Positions 55,035-64,000 are shown, counted from the first letter of the stretch. The stretch: 64,000 nt of DNA from Pectinophora gossypiella (GCF_024362695.1 NC_065410.1:2166001-2230000), one strand, 5' to 3'. The notes: generated by a model from the sequence alone, not told the origin. A program made the numbers and translations.

Positions 55035-55328
55035 AACCTGAGAAGCTGCTTCTATGCTGTTCTGGGAGCATATAAAAAACATAGAACACGTTCAGCTGCT
55101 TCTCTTCCCGGGCATGTCGTAAAAACCGACAGAGGGATTGTGTCCTCTAACATGATGGACTAATGTTATGGGCGATAGGCTGATCCCTTATCACCATAAG
55201 GTTCATCATATCCATCTTTGGACTTCGTATCAACAGTGGCTGCAAGTTGTCTTTGATTACTTGTGGCTCTGCCCACCCCATTAGGGATTACGGGCGTGAG
55301 TTTATGTATGTATGTAACCTGAGAAGCT
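55035..55328 (+). mobile_element. Retroposon D, full length with 13-bp TSD
   Basis: The perfect duplication AACCTGAGAAGCT (55035-55047 and 55316-55328) defines a 268-bp element, 55048-55315. It starts GCTTCTATGCTGTTCTGGG and ends GTGAGTTTATGTATGTATGT. No tRNA-type box A/B pair is evident. The 3' end GGCGTGAGTTTATGTATG is shared with the RTE-like LINE tail at 25495, as expected if that LINE's machinery mobilised it. Confidence 0.85.
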
Positions 55329-55761
55329 ACAGTTAGCCCGCAGAAACCACGCAATATGATTACCGTGCACAACAATGGTACCTACACATATTATGTAGTG
55401 ATGGTGTAAGATGCACATGTCCAACATTATACGGTAATTAATTGTTAATCCACAGACAAAGCAAATCAATTAACAGCTATAATTACGTCGCGACAGTATT
55501 GAAGACAGTATTGAGCATATTGACGATTATAATTATAGTACAAGAGCGGACCAAACGATACCTCACCGACTATTAAGATGGGACCAGTTGTCAGGAATTA
55601 TGCCTTTAAAAAAATAGAGTTGCCTCAGCCAATCCTGGAGCGTTTTAAGTAGAAGGAAATTATTAGTAATTAACGTTAATTGTGTGTTTTTCTTTATTAT
55701 ACGATGTCATTATTGTGTTGCTACGTAATTCGCTTCCTTTATTAATAAATAATTCTAATTC
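55329..55761. other. Unique DNA, nothing recognised
   Basis: No supported feature. Confidence 0.4.
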
Positions 55762-56090
55762 TTCTATTGTGTGGGTTATTAGGTGGATTACCAACCTCAT
55801 CAGCCCTGGTGTCAGGGTTATTATTGACCCGGCAAACGCCCCTGACATGGCTCACGTAACGACTACATACTTAAATCAGTAACTTTCTAGTAACCGGTAC
55901 CAACGGCTTAACGTGCCTCCCGAAGCACAAATCGGGATCACCCGATTACAAGCCGCTATGATCACAGCCCGCTATGTCAGCTAAACCAGGGCTCACAAAG
56001 TGATTTTTGTAATATATCCCCACCGGGATTCAAACTCGGGTCCTCCGGATCTTGAGTCCATCGCTCACTCACTGGCCCTCGGAGACCGTT
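55762..56090 (-). mobile_element. SINE-A, tail type 1
   Basis: Near full length in complement: TTCTATTGTGTGGGTTATTAGG tail in part, core CGTGCCTCCCGAAGCAC, and box-B complement GGATTCAAACTCGGG near the right end. Confidence 0.75.
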
Positions 56091-56511
56091 CTTTTTCTTA
56101 TTTTGAAAATTGATTTGAAGTGTTCTATTCTCTATATAACAAAAATACTACACGTGTTGTAATTTTCCCATATAGACTAGGTTATCCATGTGTTTCCTTT
56201 TTATCCCAACAAGGAACAGGAAAATCCCATCGTATGGTAGACTTGCAGATGTCGCGAGCTACAAGCAACAGCAATCTTTGGCTCGGGGTCTGGTCTATGA
56301 ATAAATTCATACCTTCATACATTACAAGAGGTTTGGGAGCGCGCCTCAGATTTCAAAGGTGTAAAGGTCTGTTTCTGAACAATATCTTGTTTTATTAATA
56401 AATTAATGTAATTTGTTTCTGATCATGCGACAAATTTGAAGAAAATGTATTATTTTAAAAATAAACGAATTCATCACGGATAACCGTAGTAACCAGCCGG
56501 GTCTGCGTGAC
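56091..56511. other. Unique DNA, nothing firm
   Basis: The plus frame at 56120-56398 is unsupported by a start codon or splice signals. Confidence 0.4.
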
Positions 56512-56641
56512 AACCGCGCCGCGCGCGGCTCGAATTATATTGAGCGCTTCGACCAATAAACGAATGCTATCTACGTAGATGGCCGTCAAACGGCTATTGG
56601 TCGAAGGCCTCGATACAAATCGCGCCGCGCGCGGCGCGGTT
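56512..56641. repeat. Nested GC-rich palindrome, 130 bp
   Basis: Three symmetric levels are perfect: outer AACCGCGCCGCGCGCGGC (56512-56529) with its complement at 56624-56641, middle CTTCGACCAATA (56547-56558) with its complement at 56595-56606, and centre ATCTACGTAGAT (56569-56580). It is probably a MITE. Target duplications are not clear. Confidence 0.7.
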
Positions 56642-57387
56642 ACCTTGTAGAGCCTACAGGTGTGTTCAAAAGTGACAGCTAACATTTCAAGTTATGTTGC
56701 AATGACGTCATCTCACCCAATATTGCCATTTTGGAAAAAAATAATTACTCCACGACATATTTTTTTCAATTTACTTTTCAAGGCAATTTTGAACACTCAG
56801 AAGATTTTCTTGAATTTTTAATGATTTTTATATATGTGACAAGTGATAGTAATTAAGTACGTTAGTCAGTAATTCACATTTTCAATAAAAAAAATTAAGT
56901 CCTTGGAATGAAGACTTGGCCCAAAGGACTTGATTCCAGGCCATAAACCTTAAAAAAAAACAAATACGTCATCAAACGGCTAGCACTGGCGGCTTTTCAT
57001 ACCTCAGTTTCATACGATTGAGCATACCTTGTTTTGTTGTACCATGCATTTGTATTGGTAGTCAGTATTTAAGACACTACACTCGACAACAGAGTTGATA
57101 AGATGCCGTTATCTGTTTATGGCGGGGAATTCACAGGAACATCTGCTCAGAGGAGACAAATTGACCGCCGCCACAACCTCCGTACCGTTTCTCCTCGCCA
57201 TTTGCATACAACCACTGTCTCGCTTCTCTTGCTATCTACTGCACGAATATTTAGTACAGAAAAGTAAAAAAAATCCACGATAGTCTCCCCTGTTCCTAGT
57301 AGTCTTACTATTCAGTAAGTCTATTGGGAAGGAAATTCCCAACTGGTAAGACAACTCGGTAAAACTACTGGGAATAGTCGCCTACTT

Positions 57388-57490
57388 TGACTTTTTTTGT
57401 ACGTGACTTATTTTATATTTGCCGGAAAGCATCAACTACTTAGCCGGACAAGTGGGGAGCGCTGAGGGTTCTCACCTGGGCCCAGTTCGG
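57388..57490 (+). repeat. Repeat E fragment
   Basis: TACGTGACTTATTTTATATTTGCC onward matches the start of repeat E at 26752 (AGCCGGACAAGTGGGGAGCG). It lies just beyond the 3' end of the minus-strand gene at 57571-58220. Confidence 0.6.
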
Positions 57491-57570
57491 AGAACGCGTG
57501 ACATCGTAATGTCACAGTTTCAATCCCAGCTCCCGGTTTGAGAAAACTCAAATTCGAAAGTAAAACAAAA

Positions 57571-58220
57571 AAACAATTTTATATACAGTTTTTATTTTTA
57601 AAACTCTAAAACAAATAGATATTTTAAAGTAAACGTTTCTTAAAAATATTATGAGATCCATTAAAACGTGCCTGCCAAACTAAAACTCCACCTTGTGGTC
57701 CAGAAATTGATTTCAATATGAATAATATTTTAAGTCATAAATCCTTTTTGAAGTCGGTTAATTAGTATTACGAAACATGTTGTGCCTACCCTACCCAGAA
57801 TGGGGTAAAGATACGAAGATGATGACGAATCCTTTTTATCATCCTTTTCTGGTTTATATCCAAGCCATTTCATGATTTCGTCGAGCCATTTCAACTCTTT
57901 GAGTACACAATACACTACTATCACAATAAGAATACCCCACCAGCAATTGCATCTGCCTATTTCGTTGAACATTCGACATCGACCACAGCCAAACCAGGAA
58001 CACAATTTTGTCGTAAGGAAGAAGACACAACATATAGGAAGAAGGGAGATAGCTTGAAATATAAAGGAGAGTAAGTTATAAACACTCTGGAGGACCAACT
58101 TTATAAGATTCTCTACCATAAGTAAAGTAGTCAATAAGATCCTGATTAGCGACTGAGTTATACAGATTATAATTTCGAACAAAGATAGAATTGTTTGACA
58201 CATGTTTGCACGGTTTGTTT
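57571..58220 (-). CDS. Small cysteine-rich membrane protein A (157 aa), paralogue of 60347-60860
   Basis: Coding 58203-57730 on the minus strand. ATG at 58203 lies 17 bases after a textbook acceptor (TTTTCTTTTCAG, exon start 58220). The stop is TAA, and AATAAA (complement of 57591-57596) gives a 3' end near 57570. So this is the last exon, holding the whole CDS, with a non-coding exon upstream. The protein is hydrophobic with likely membrane segments at about residues 5-36, 44-64 and 88-104. Motifs: VYN (41), SLLPICCVF (53-61), CGR (73-75), LDEIMKWLGY (107-116). After residue 116 comes a charged KPEKDDKKDSSSSS linker and about 27 residues with no counterpart in the paralogue. Function is unknown to me: no enzyme motif, no cleavable signal peptide. 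Divergent arrangement with the paralogue 2.1 kb away points to a local inverted duplication. Confidence 0.75.
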
Positions 58221-58243
58221 CTGAAAAGAAAATTTATTTTTAT

Positions 58244-58458
58244 TAAATAGAAATGACAGAGGGATTGTGTCATCTAACATGATGGACTAATGTTATGGGC
58301 GATAGGCTGATCCCTTATCACCATAAGGTTCATCATATCCAGCTTACGACATCGTATCAACAGTGGCTGCAAGTTGTCTTTGATTACTTGTGGCTCTGCC
58401 CACCCCATTAGGGATTACGGGCGTGAGTTTATGTATGTATGTATGTAAATAGAAATGA
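58244..58458 (+). mobile_element. Retroposon D, 5'-truncated, 13-bp TSD
   Basis: The duplication TAAATAGAAATGA (58244-58256 and 58446-58458) brackets a 189-bp insert beginning CAGAGGGATTGTG and ending in (TATG)n. It lies in the upstream intron of the minus-strand gene, about 22 bp beyond its splice acceptor and antisense to it. Confidence 0.85.
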
Positions 58459-59105
58459 ACAAAAAATATCAAATTAAAATGAATGTGTTATATAAATACC
58501 TTAAATATTCTTTACAAATTAAACTGATATAAAACTTAAAATCGAAATCAACTTTCATAGAAATACGGAGAGGTAAATTAGATACAAAATATACTTAATA
58601 GAAATTATTTAAGTAGATATCATCACAGAAATCTACGAACCACTTTACTGTTTACAGTAAAGCTGTCAATTTAAAGTCACAACCATAAGTCAAAATAGCA
58701 TAGACTTTATTAATAGACACACCACACACCAGTCTTAGAAAGCAAAAAGAAGATACTCATTTGTAAATTATAAAGTTTGTTATGAAGATTTAAGTTAAAC
58801 TTTTTGATGTTTACGGAAAAAGCCGTTGAAGTTCACGTCATTATTTGTTTATATGTCATTTAAATGACTTATTTTTTATTATGTTTTAATTATTTCTTCT
58901 TTTGAAGCGTTTACATTAATTATTATTTTACATTTTTGTAATGCTTATATTTTTATAATTTTACGACATCATTTTGAGCATTTTTTTTATTTGTACAGAT
59001 TTTTATCAGGTAAATAATTTTAAAGTATTTTTTTTTTGTATTTACGAGGTTAAATCCAATTTTCCTATTATTTTATTCATCAATACATTCCTTTTCAAAA
59101 GGCGT
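58459..59105. other. AT-rich DNA upstream of both paralogues
   Basis: No repeat is recognised. First non-coding exons and promoters of the divergent pair should lie somewhere in 58.46-60.34 kb, but I cannot place them. A donor-like CAG|GTAAAT at 59007-59012 (+) is one candidate for the right-hand gene. Confidence 0.35.
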
Positions 59106-59109
59106 CGTG

Positions 59110-59420
59110 GCTGACCAAGCATAATATTATGGCGTGGCGAGATGAGTGCATTTTTTTTAATTAAGATAGGTTTGCTCTTGACTTCATTATTCCACGAGGA
59201 GAAGAAGAGATCGACGGTGAAATGAGCTTACCCAGAAAATGCCTATTCACCCGTGATTTAAAGGACCCCAGGTTATAAGATACAGGAAACACCGACACTG
59301 GCAGCCCATTCCATCTTGCAAAGAGAGCCTAAGATCGAGAGAAGTGGAAGGAAGGGAGAGAGACCTTTGCCCTACAGTGGGATGATGTGGGCAGCGGTAG
59401 ATATAACCATATTGATGATG
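59110..59420 (+). pseudogene. RTE-like LINE ORF2 end, decayed
   Basis: One frame near 59339-59420 reads REKWKEGRETFALQWDDVGS, like the DRERW...E.F.QQWDD end of RTE-type ORF2, then runs into GATGATGATC tail-like sequence. The upstream part is too decayed to align by eye. Confidence 0.45.
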
Positions 59421-59549
59421 ATCACCTTGGTTTCAGATCTACCCGCACCAAATGTGTAAATCGCTAGTCAAATATATTGATTGCGTTGTCAGAAGAAACA
59501 AAATATTGGTAAAATTATAATAATATATAAAAGCTAAAGGTCACAGACT

Positions 59550-59955
59550 GACTCAGGGCCTCTGTGGACCAGTGGTTGAGCGTTGGACTCACGATTCGGA
59601 GGCTACGGGTTCAAATCCCGGTGGGGACATATCACAAAAATCACTTTGTGATCCCTAGTTTGATTAGGACATTACAGGCTAATCACCTGATTGTCCAAAA
59701 GTAATATGATCCGTGCTTCGGAAGGCGTGTTAAACCATTAGTTCCGGTTACTATTTACTGATGTAAGTGAGTAATCGTTAAATGAGTCTGTCTGTCTTCT
59801 TATCATGTGGTTTGTGGGATGGATTATCAATCTCATTAACCCTGATGTCAGGGTTATTATTGAGCCGCCAAAGGCGCCCGACATGGCTCATGTAACGATT
59901 ACTTACTACATCAGTGAGTAAGTAGTAACCGGGACCAACGGCTTAACGTGCTTTT
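59550..59955. mobile_element. Two SINE-A copies, tail to tail
   Basis: 59557-59790 is a plus-strand copy: head CCTCTGTGGACCAGTGGTTG, box B GGTTCAAATCC, core, truncated before its tail. 59795-59952 is a minus-strand type-1 tail-plus-core fragment. The two share complementary sequence (CTGATGTAAGTGAGTAATCG against CGATTACTTACTACATCAG), so a transcript could fold back. Confidence 0.75.
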
Positions 59956-60052
59956 ATTGATGACGTCACAGGACATTATTTCCTAAAAAAATTAATTTAA
60001 TTTTATTTAATTTAATTAATTTAATTTTTTAATTTTAATTAATTTTATTTTT

Positions 60053-60280
60053 TTAAACCGACAGAGGGATTGTCTCCTCTAACATGATGGACTAATGTTA
60101 TGGGCGATAGGCTGATCCCTTATCACCTTAAGGTTCATCATATCCATCTTTGGACTTCGTATCAACAGTGGCTGCAAGTTGTCTTTGATTACTTGTGGCT
60201 CTGCCCACCCCATTAGGGATTACGGGCGTGAGTTTATGTATGTATGTATGTATGTTTAATTTTTTTTTTTTTTTTTTTTT
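60053..60280 (+). mobile_element. Retroposon D, 5'-truncated, followed by T tract
   Basis: Begins AAACCGACAGAGGGATTG and ends with four or more TATG units (to about 60255), followed by a run of 21 T's (60260-60280). It is in sense orientation about 65 bp before the splice acceptor of the plus-strand paralogue. The minus frame at 60128-60322 is a shadow. Confidence 0.75.
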
Positions 60281-60346
60281 CTTTCGTTGTGACGTTTCGT
60301 AAAAGTATCTGATGTAGACCATCGGTTAAAAAAAAATCTTTTGCAG

Positions 60347-60860
60347 GTAATACCGTACTATATGTGTTACGTGGTGGTGCAAATAATACAATGCGTTTTA
60401 CAAGCCGTTGGCAGACTGCTTCATACCTTATGCTGTTTCATAGAGAGCCTATTGAATATGTTTTTACAATTCGTATATAACACGTGTGTGTTTATGTTCC
60501 AAATATGTTCTTTATTGCCAATATGTTGTGTCTTCTTGATAACGTCGAGGAGCGGCTGTTTTTCCTGTGGCAGAGGAAACTGTTACTACGAGTATTTCAA
60601 CAATAGCCAATGTTTTGTGTCCTTAGTCACTTTGTTCTTATTATACTATGTTGTTAACACTTTCGGGATTCTCGATGTGTGTCTAAAACTGCTTGGATAT
60701 ACGAAGATTACTGCGGAAACTACCACGTCTTAATTTTTATTCACTAAGTGTGGATGATCAAGTAATTTCAAAGGTTTCGATTAGCTTAGACTAAATAGTT
60801 GTTTGGTCTAAGAGCATAGTGGATTAAGAAAAAATGATAACAATAAAATGTGTAATAAAT
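60347..60860 (+). CDS. Small cysteine-rich membrane protein B (123 aa), paralogue of 57571-58220
   Basis: Coding 60362-60733. The acceptor AAATCTTTTGCAG ends at 60346 and ATG follows 15 bases later, as in the paralogue; starting at the TTG at 60341 would place the start inside the intron. AATAAA lies at 60842-60847 and again at 60854-60859. Likely membrane segments: residues 3-36 (one or two), 38-61 and 85-103. Thirteen cysteines are present. Motifs shared with the paralogue in order: MC start, VYN (38), FQ..SLLPICCVF (46-58), T (61), CGR (69-71), LD..LK.LGY (104-113). It ends in a short TAETTTS tail, so the paralogue's long C-terminal extension is absent here. Function unknown; the lipid-facing CC pair in the core could be acylated, which is inference. 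The frame is intact despite marked divergence between the copies, consistent with selection. Confidence 0.75.
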
Positions 60861-60931
60861 CGTGAGAACTACCTATGAAGTGAGGCGAGTACACGCATGG
60901 TTGGGCATGCGGGCCACAATTGGCGCATCGC

Positions 60932-60970
60932 GTGCTGTGCATATGCATATTGCATGCATATGCACAGCAC
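60932..60970. repeat. Perfect hairpin, 16-bp arms
   Basis: GTGCTGTGCATATGCA (60932-60947) and its complement (60955-60970) enclose a 7-base loop. It lies about 75-110 bases past the poly(A) signals of the plus-strand gene, so it could act in 3' end formation or be a small MITE remnant. Confidence 0.65.
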
Positions 60971-61195
60971 GGGAATGCATGGGAAAATAAATAAATAAAA
61001 AATATATACATCGATTTTGTAAAAAAAAAAAACAATACAAAAAAAAATATTTGGGCGGGTAGATCTTTCACATTTTTTGTATTTTTTTTTATTTTGTTAC
61101 TTTTGTCTTTGATACTTTATACTTATACAATTATACCTAACTGTAAACTAGCCCTTTATTGTTTTATTAATTAAATATACTTGTTAAACCGAGGT

Positions 61196-61420
61196 TACAT
61201 CCCTCAGTGCTCCCCATTTGTCCGGCCAAGTAGGTAATGCGATTTGCGGCAAATCTGCAATAAATGACGCAAAAAAGGGGGTTAAAAACTGAAGTCCGAC
61301 AAACTGTTATCTCTGTGTTGCATCTGTTGCTGTGTGTGTGTTGCCGAAGTAAAATCTTGTCGGATAACAGTTTGTCGGACTTCAGTATTTAACCCAAAAA
61401 AAGGAAGCTTGCTGAGTACG
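61196..61420. repeat. Repeat E scrap and a 117-bp foldback
   Basis: 61196-61275 is repeat E in reverse. 61279-61395 is a foldback: perfect 23-bp arms (61289-61311, 61363-61385; CTGAAGTCCGACAAACTG...) extended outward by GGGTTAAA/TTTAACCC. The TTAACCC ends resemble those of the foldback at 14824-14959. Confidence 0.65.
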
Positions 61421-61770
61421 TAAACAGCCTATATACGTCCCACTGCTGGGCACAGGCCTCCCCTCAATCAACCGGAGGGGGTATGGAGCATACTCCACCA
61501 CGCTGCTCCACTGCGGGCTGGTGGACGTGTTTTTACGGCTAATAGCCGGGACCAACGGCTTAACGTGCCCTCCGAAGCACGGAATCATCTTACTTTTTCG
61601 GACAATCAGGTGATTCAAGCCTGAAAAGTCCTTACCAAACAAAGGACAGTCTCACAAAGTGATTTCGACAATGTCCCCATCGGGAATCGAACCCGGACCT
61701 CCAGATCGTGAGCCTAACGCTCTAACCACTAGACCACGGAGGCTGTCTGAGTACAGGCTTGCTGAGTACG
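61407..61770 (-). mobile_element. SINE-A tail type 2, full length, 14-bp TSD
   Basis: The perfect duplication GCTTGCTGAGTACG (61407-61420 and 61757-61770) brackets the element. The head is at right (ACTAGACCACGGAGGCTG). Box B in complement is GGGAATCGAACCCGGACC. The type-2 tail GTCCCACTGCTGGGCACAGG is at left. This is the best-preserved type-2 copy; the frame at 61382-61642 is a by-product. Confidence 0.85.
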
Positions 61771-62400
61771 TTATTATTATTTATGATCGAAACATGAATT
61801 CGAACACAAATTCTACTACTAGGATTAATCCGTACTAGGATTCGAATACCCAAACTCACAGTGACAGTAAAGCGTGCGCAGTCCAGTAGGTATTCTGAAA
61901 TAAAAATAAAATTGTTGCGATACATATTTATTAGGCAATTCGTAACAATAAGACAAGCAAACGCAACTGGCGTCACTTCCCACGCCTATGTTTTTGTGTT
62001 CAACAATCGAACCCCACTCAATTACAAATAACACGAAAACGTTGAATTTTACATGGAAGAGTGAAGGAAAAGGTTCGAGGAGTGAGTATTGCGAACACTG
62101 GTGAGATCACCAAACGTAATTGGGTAGTTTCCTAGGTCAAAGAAAAAAAAAGGGTAATTCTGATTACTAAATAAACACAGACCTAAAAGTGACAAAAAGG
62201 TTTCCTTTTTTTATTTAACTTATTTATAAATTTTAATACATAAAAATGTCATATTTTTTCACGTTTTTCTATGACGTCACAGGTTGCTTTTTCATACAAA
62301 TTCCATAGTAATTTCATTTTTTGACGTTTAGTAAAAAGTAAACTGATTTGACTAGTTGGAAACTTCCCTATTGCTGAGTTATGAGTCATGACTGTCTCTC
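61771..62400 (+). repeat. Unique DNA, then repeat G
   Basis: 61771-62145 shows nothing firm. 62150-62345 is repeat G (CTGATTACTAAATAAACACAG ... TATGACGTCACAGGTTGC), followed by TGACTAGTTGGAAACTTCCC, a phrase that also occurs at 44505 and 44540. Confidence 0.5.
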
Positions 62401-62593
62401 ACTTTATATAGTAACTTAGCTCATTAAAATTTAAAAAATATATAATGTGAACAGTATTGAAATACAGTTTTGTATGGTAAAAAAACTTCCTTTTCCGATC
62501 CTTATTATGTGCTTATTGTAAAAAATAATTTACACAATGTTTTCGTTCGAACTATTTTATATTTAAATACCGGTACCTAACTATTAAGATAAA

Positions 62594-62700
62594 TCCAATC
62601 AATCAATCAATCAATCAATAATACTTTATTGCACAACGACATAAACATACGAATAAAAACATAAGTACAATAGGCGGCCTTATTGCTAAATAAGGCCAAT
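62594..62700 (-). mobile_element. LINE 3' end with (CAAT)n tail
   Basis: Five CAAT units at 62598-62618, then AATACTTTATTGCACAACG and AGGCGGCCTTATTGC, form the complement of a LINE 3' terminus related to the one at 45572-45690. Confidence 0.6.
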
Positions 62701-63444
62701 CCAATAATCCAATTATTCAATCATAATTTCAAGCGTCAATTAAAGATAAATTTTGAATCTCATATTGAAATTTAATTATATTCTAAGTTCGCCTAACGCT
62801 TTCTCACCTCCACGTTCCAACGAAATGTTGTAAAGAAAACTGTTCGGGCCAGCGAGCCGAAAATCTCGGGCCAAAGTTTTTCAATACAAATACGTGCTAT
62901 AATAATTCTATTCTCATTTCCGTCTCAGTTGTCACATTGAATACGATACGTAATTCGCACAACTTTTATTCACGACTCGCGGCGGCGAGTCTTATAGTAA
63001 GTCCTCTTTTTGTTTCGTACAAACATTTCGAAGGACGTTAAAAACAAAATGTTTTGTTTAGATGTAAATAGGATTTGTGTGTGTAGTTGAATACTAATGC
63101 TATTAATGTTGAATAGACGTGTTGTTTGTCTTGTTTTGAAATGGTGGAATCGTTTTAAAGTAGTATTAGGAATATTTATTCATTTATTTTATTTTATATA
63201 AAATAGAACATAAAGACAAATAGATTACGAAAGATATTTTTAGTAGCTTTCCGCTAGAAGTGAGCTGTATCGCCGTGTATAATGGTCGAGTCGACTGTGT
63301 TAGTGAAAACTGTACTTGAGGTAAATTAATAACTCATCGGTAGCACGGTCCCGGGGTTTGAATCGCCACTTCCAGTTTGAGAAGCAAGCCCGTTTACCAC
63401 AGGACTATAGTGACTTTGAGCTCATAGCCGTAATGGCTCTCCAT
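62701..63444. other. Unique DNA with minor LINE tail
   Basis: 63170-63235 (TTATTTATTTTATTTTATATAAAATAG in part, AAAGACAAATAGATTACG) resembles the LINE 3' end at 39168. No gene is seen. Confidence 0.4.
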
Positions 63445-63760
63445 AATTTATAATCATCATCATCATCAGCCCATTAACGTCCCCACTGCTGGGGCACGGG
63501 CCTTCCATATAGGATGGATAGGGAGATCGGGCCTTAAACCACCACGCGGGCCCAGTGCGGATTGATGGTTATTAACGACTGCTAATGCAGCCGGGACCAA
63601 CGGCTTAACGTGCCTTCCGAAGCACGGAGGAGCTCGAGATGAAAACTTTTTTTTTGTGGTCACCCATCCTATGACCGGCCTCAGCGACAGTTGCTTAACT
63701 TCAACAATCGCAGACCGAGCGCGTTTACCGCTGCGCCACCGAGCTCCTCGAATTTATAAT
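63445..63760 (-). mobile_element. SINE-B, full length 296 bp, 10-bp TSD
   Basis: The duplication AATTTATAAT (63445-63454 and 63751-63760) brackets exactly 296 bp, the same length as the copy at 26306-26601. Head in complement: GAGCTCGGTGGCGCAGCGG. It is followed by GTTGAAGTTAAGCAAC and GGTCATAGGATGGGTGACC, matching the 5S rRNA-like block. The (GAT)n tail is at left. Confidence 0.85.
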
Positions 63761-64000
63761 AACTAATTTAATTAACTCCCTCACTCCTTTATTGCGTCCA
63801 GTTTAAAATTTTGTATCACAGTATCAATCAAAATCAATATTTAACCAAATTACGTGAACAGGAAGTATCTGAAAGCTTTTAGCGGAAAATTGTGCTTGGT
63901 AATCGAGTCAGTTAAAAAATATATTTTAGTCGCTACTATATTTCGTAGAGCTTCGTTGAAACGTAATATCGTAATGGGAAAGGGTTAACAGGTTGGAATA
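63761..64000. other. Unique DNA, nothing recognised
   Basis: No supported feature before the window ends. Confidence 0.4.

Noticed and set aside
60341..60361. Upstream TTG start giving a 130-residue protein B
   Set aside because: These codons straddle the splice acceptor; the ATG at 60362 matches the paralogue's MC start and spacing.
1..64000. CRISPR array, bacterial operon or phage-type system
   Set aside because: No regularly spaced repeats, no ribosome-binding-site-led gene runs; splice sites, poly(A) signals and SINEs show this is animal nuclear DNA.

Overview
The window looks like nuclear DNA from a moth or butterfly (Lepidoptera). It is AT-rich, almost free of long open frames, and packed with short interspersed elements whose tRNA-like heads and conserved central and tail blocks I know from lepidopteran genomes. 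It also carries 5'-truncated non-LTR retrotransposons, TTAA-flanked piggyBac-type miniature elements and many foldback elements. The species call is inference; no marker gene is present.

Real gene content is sparse. (1) At 57.57-60.86 kb lie two divergently oriented, clearly paralogous genes for small cysteine-rich membrane proteins of 157 and 123 residues. They share an uninterrupted SLLPICCVF core, a following CGR, an LD...K.LGY C-terminal motif, an MC N-terminus, and a splice acceptor 15-17 bases before the ATG. I do not recognise the family; it is the best candidate here for something undescribed. (2) At 5479-5721 lies an exon with a strong start context and a perfect GTAAGT donor, probably the first coding exon of a gene whose other exons are outside the window or not visible. 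(3) At 45835-46089 (minus) is an 84-codon open frame with AATAAA just after its stop, a possible terminal exon. Other small frames (45.2-45.5 kb, 47.6 kb) are weaker.

Family labels used below are mine. SINE-A: tRNA head, about 18 copies, two tail types. SINE-B: composite tRNA plus 5S-rRNA-like head, about 296 bp full length. SINE-C: second tRNA head. Retroposon D: 268 bp full length, (TATG)n tail shared with an RTE-like LINE. Repeat E: GC-richer repeat of unknown class. Repeat F: foldback with a TGACATCGTAACGAAT end. Repeat G: AT-rich repeat carrying TGACGTCA. Retroposon H: 389 bp with poly(A). Foldback J: hairpin element with 12-13 bp target duplications.

Layout. 0-3.2 kb: TIR element, LINE tail, retroposon H, SINEs. 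4.4-6.7 kb: piggyBac-type MITE, SINE-C, the 5.5-kb exon, nested TIR elements. 7-10.4 kb: mostly unique AT-rich DNA with one possible enhancer. 10.5-17.2 kb: LINE reverse transcriptase remnants, solo LTR, hAT-like MITE, SINEs. 18.6-30.4 kb: LINE tails, foldback J, SINE-B copies, repeats E and F. 31.4-35.1 kb: two large foldbacks. 36-46 kb: dense SINE/LINE mosaic with nested insertions, then candidate terminal exons. 46-53.5 kb: largely unique DNA with a possible promoter and regulatory patches. 53.6-61.8 kb: retroposon D cluster around the paralogous gene pair. 62-64 kb: LINE tail and a full-length SINE-B.

The sequence looks like intergenic or long-intron DNA. Nothing links the three gene candidates to each other. 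Repeat coordinates are read by eye and may be off by a few bases, except where target-site duplications are stated.
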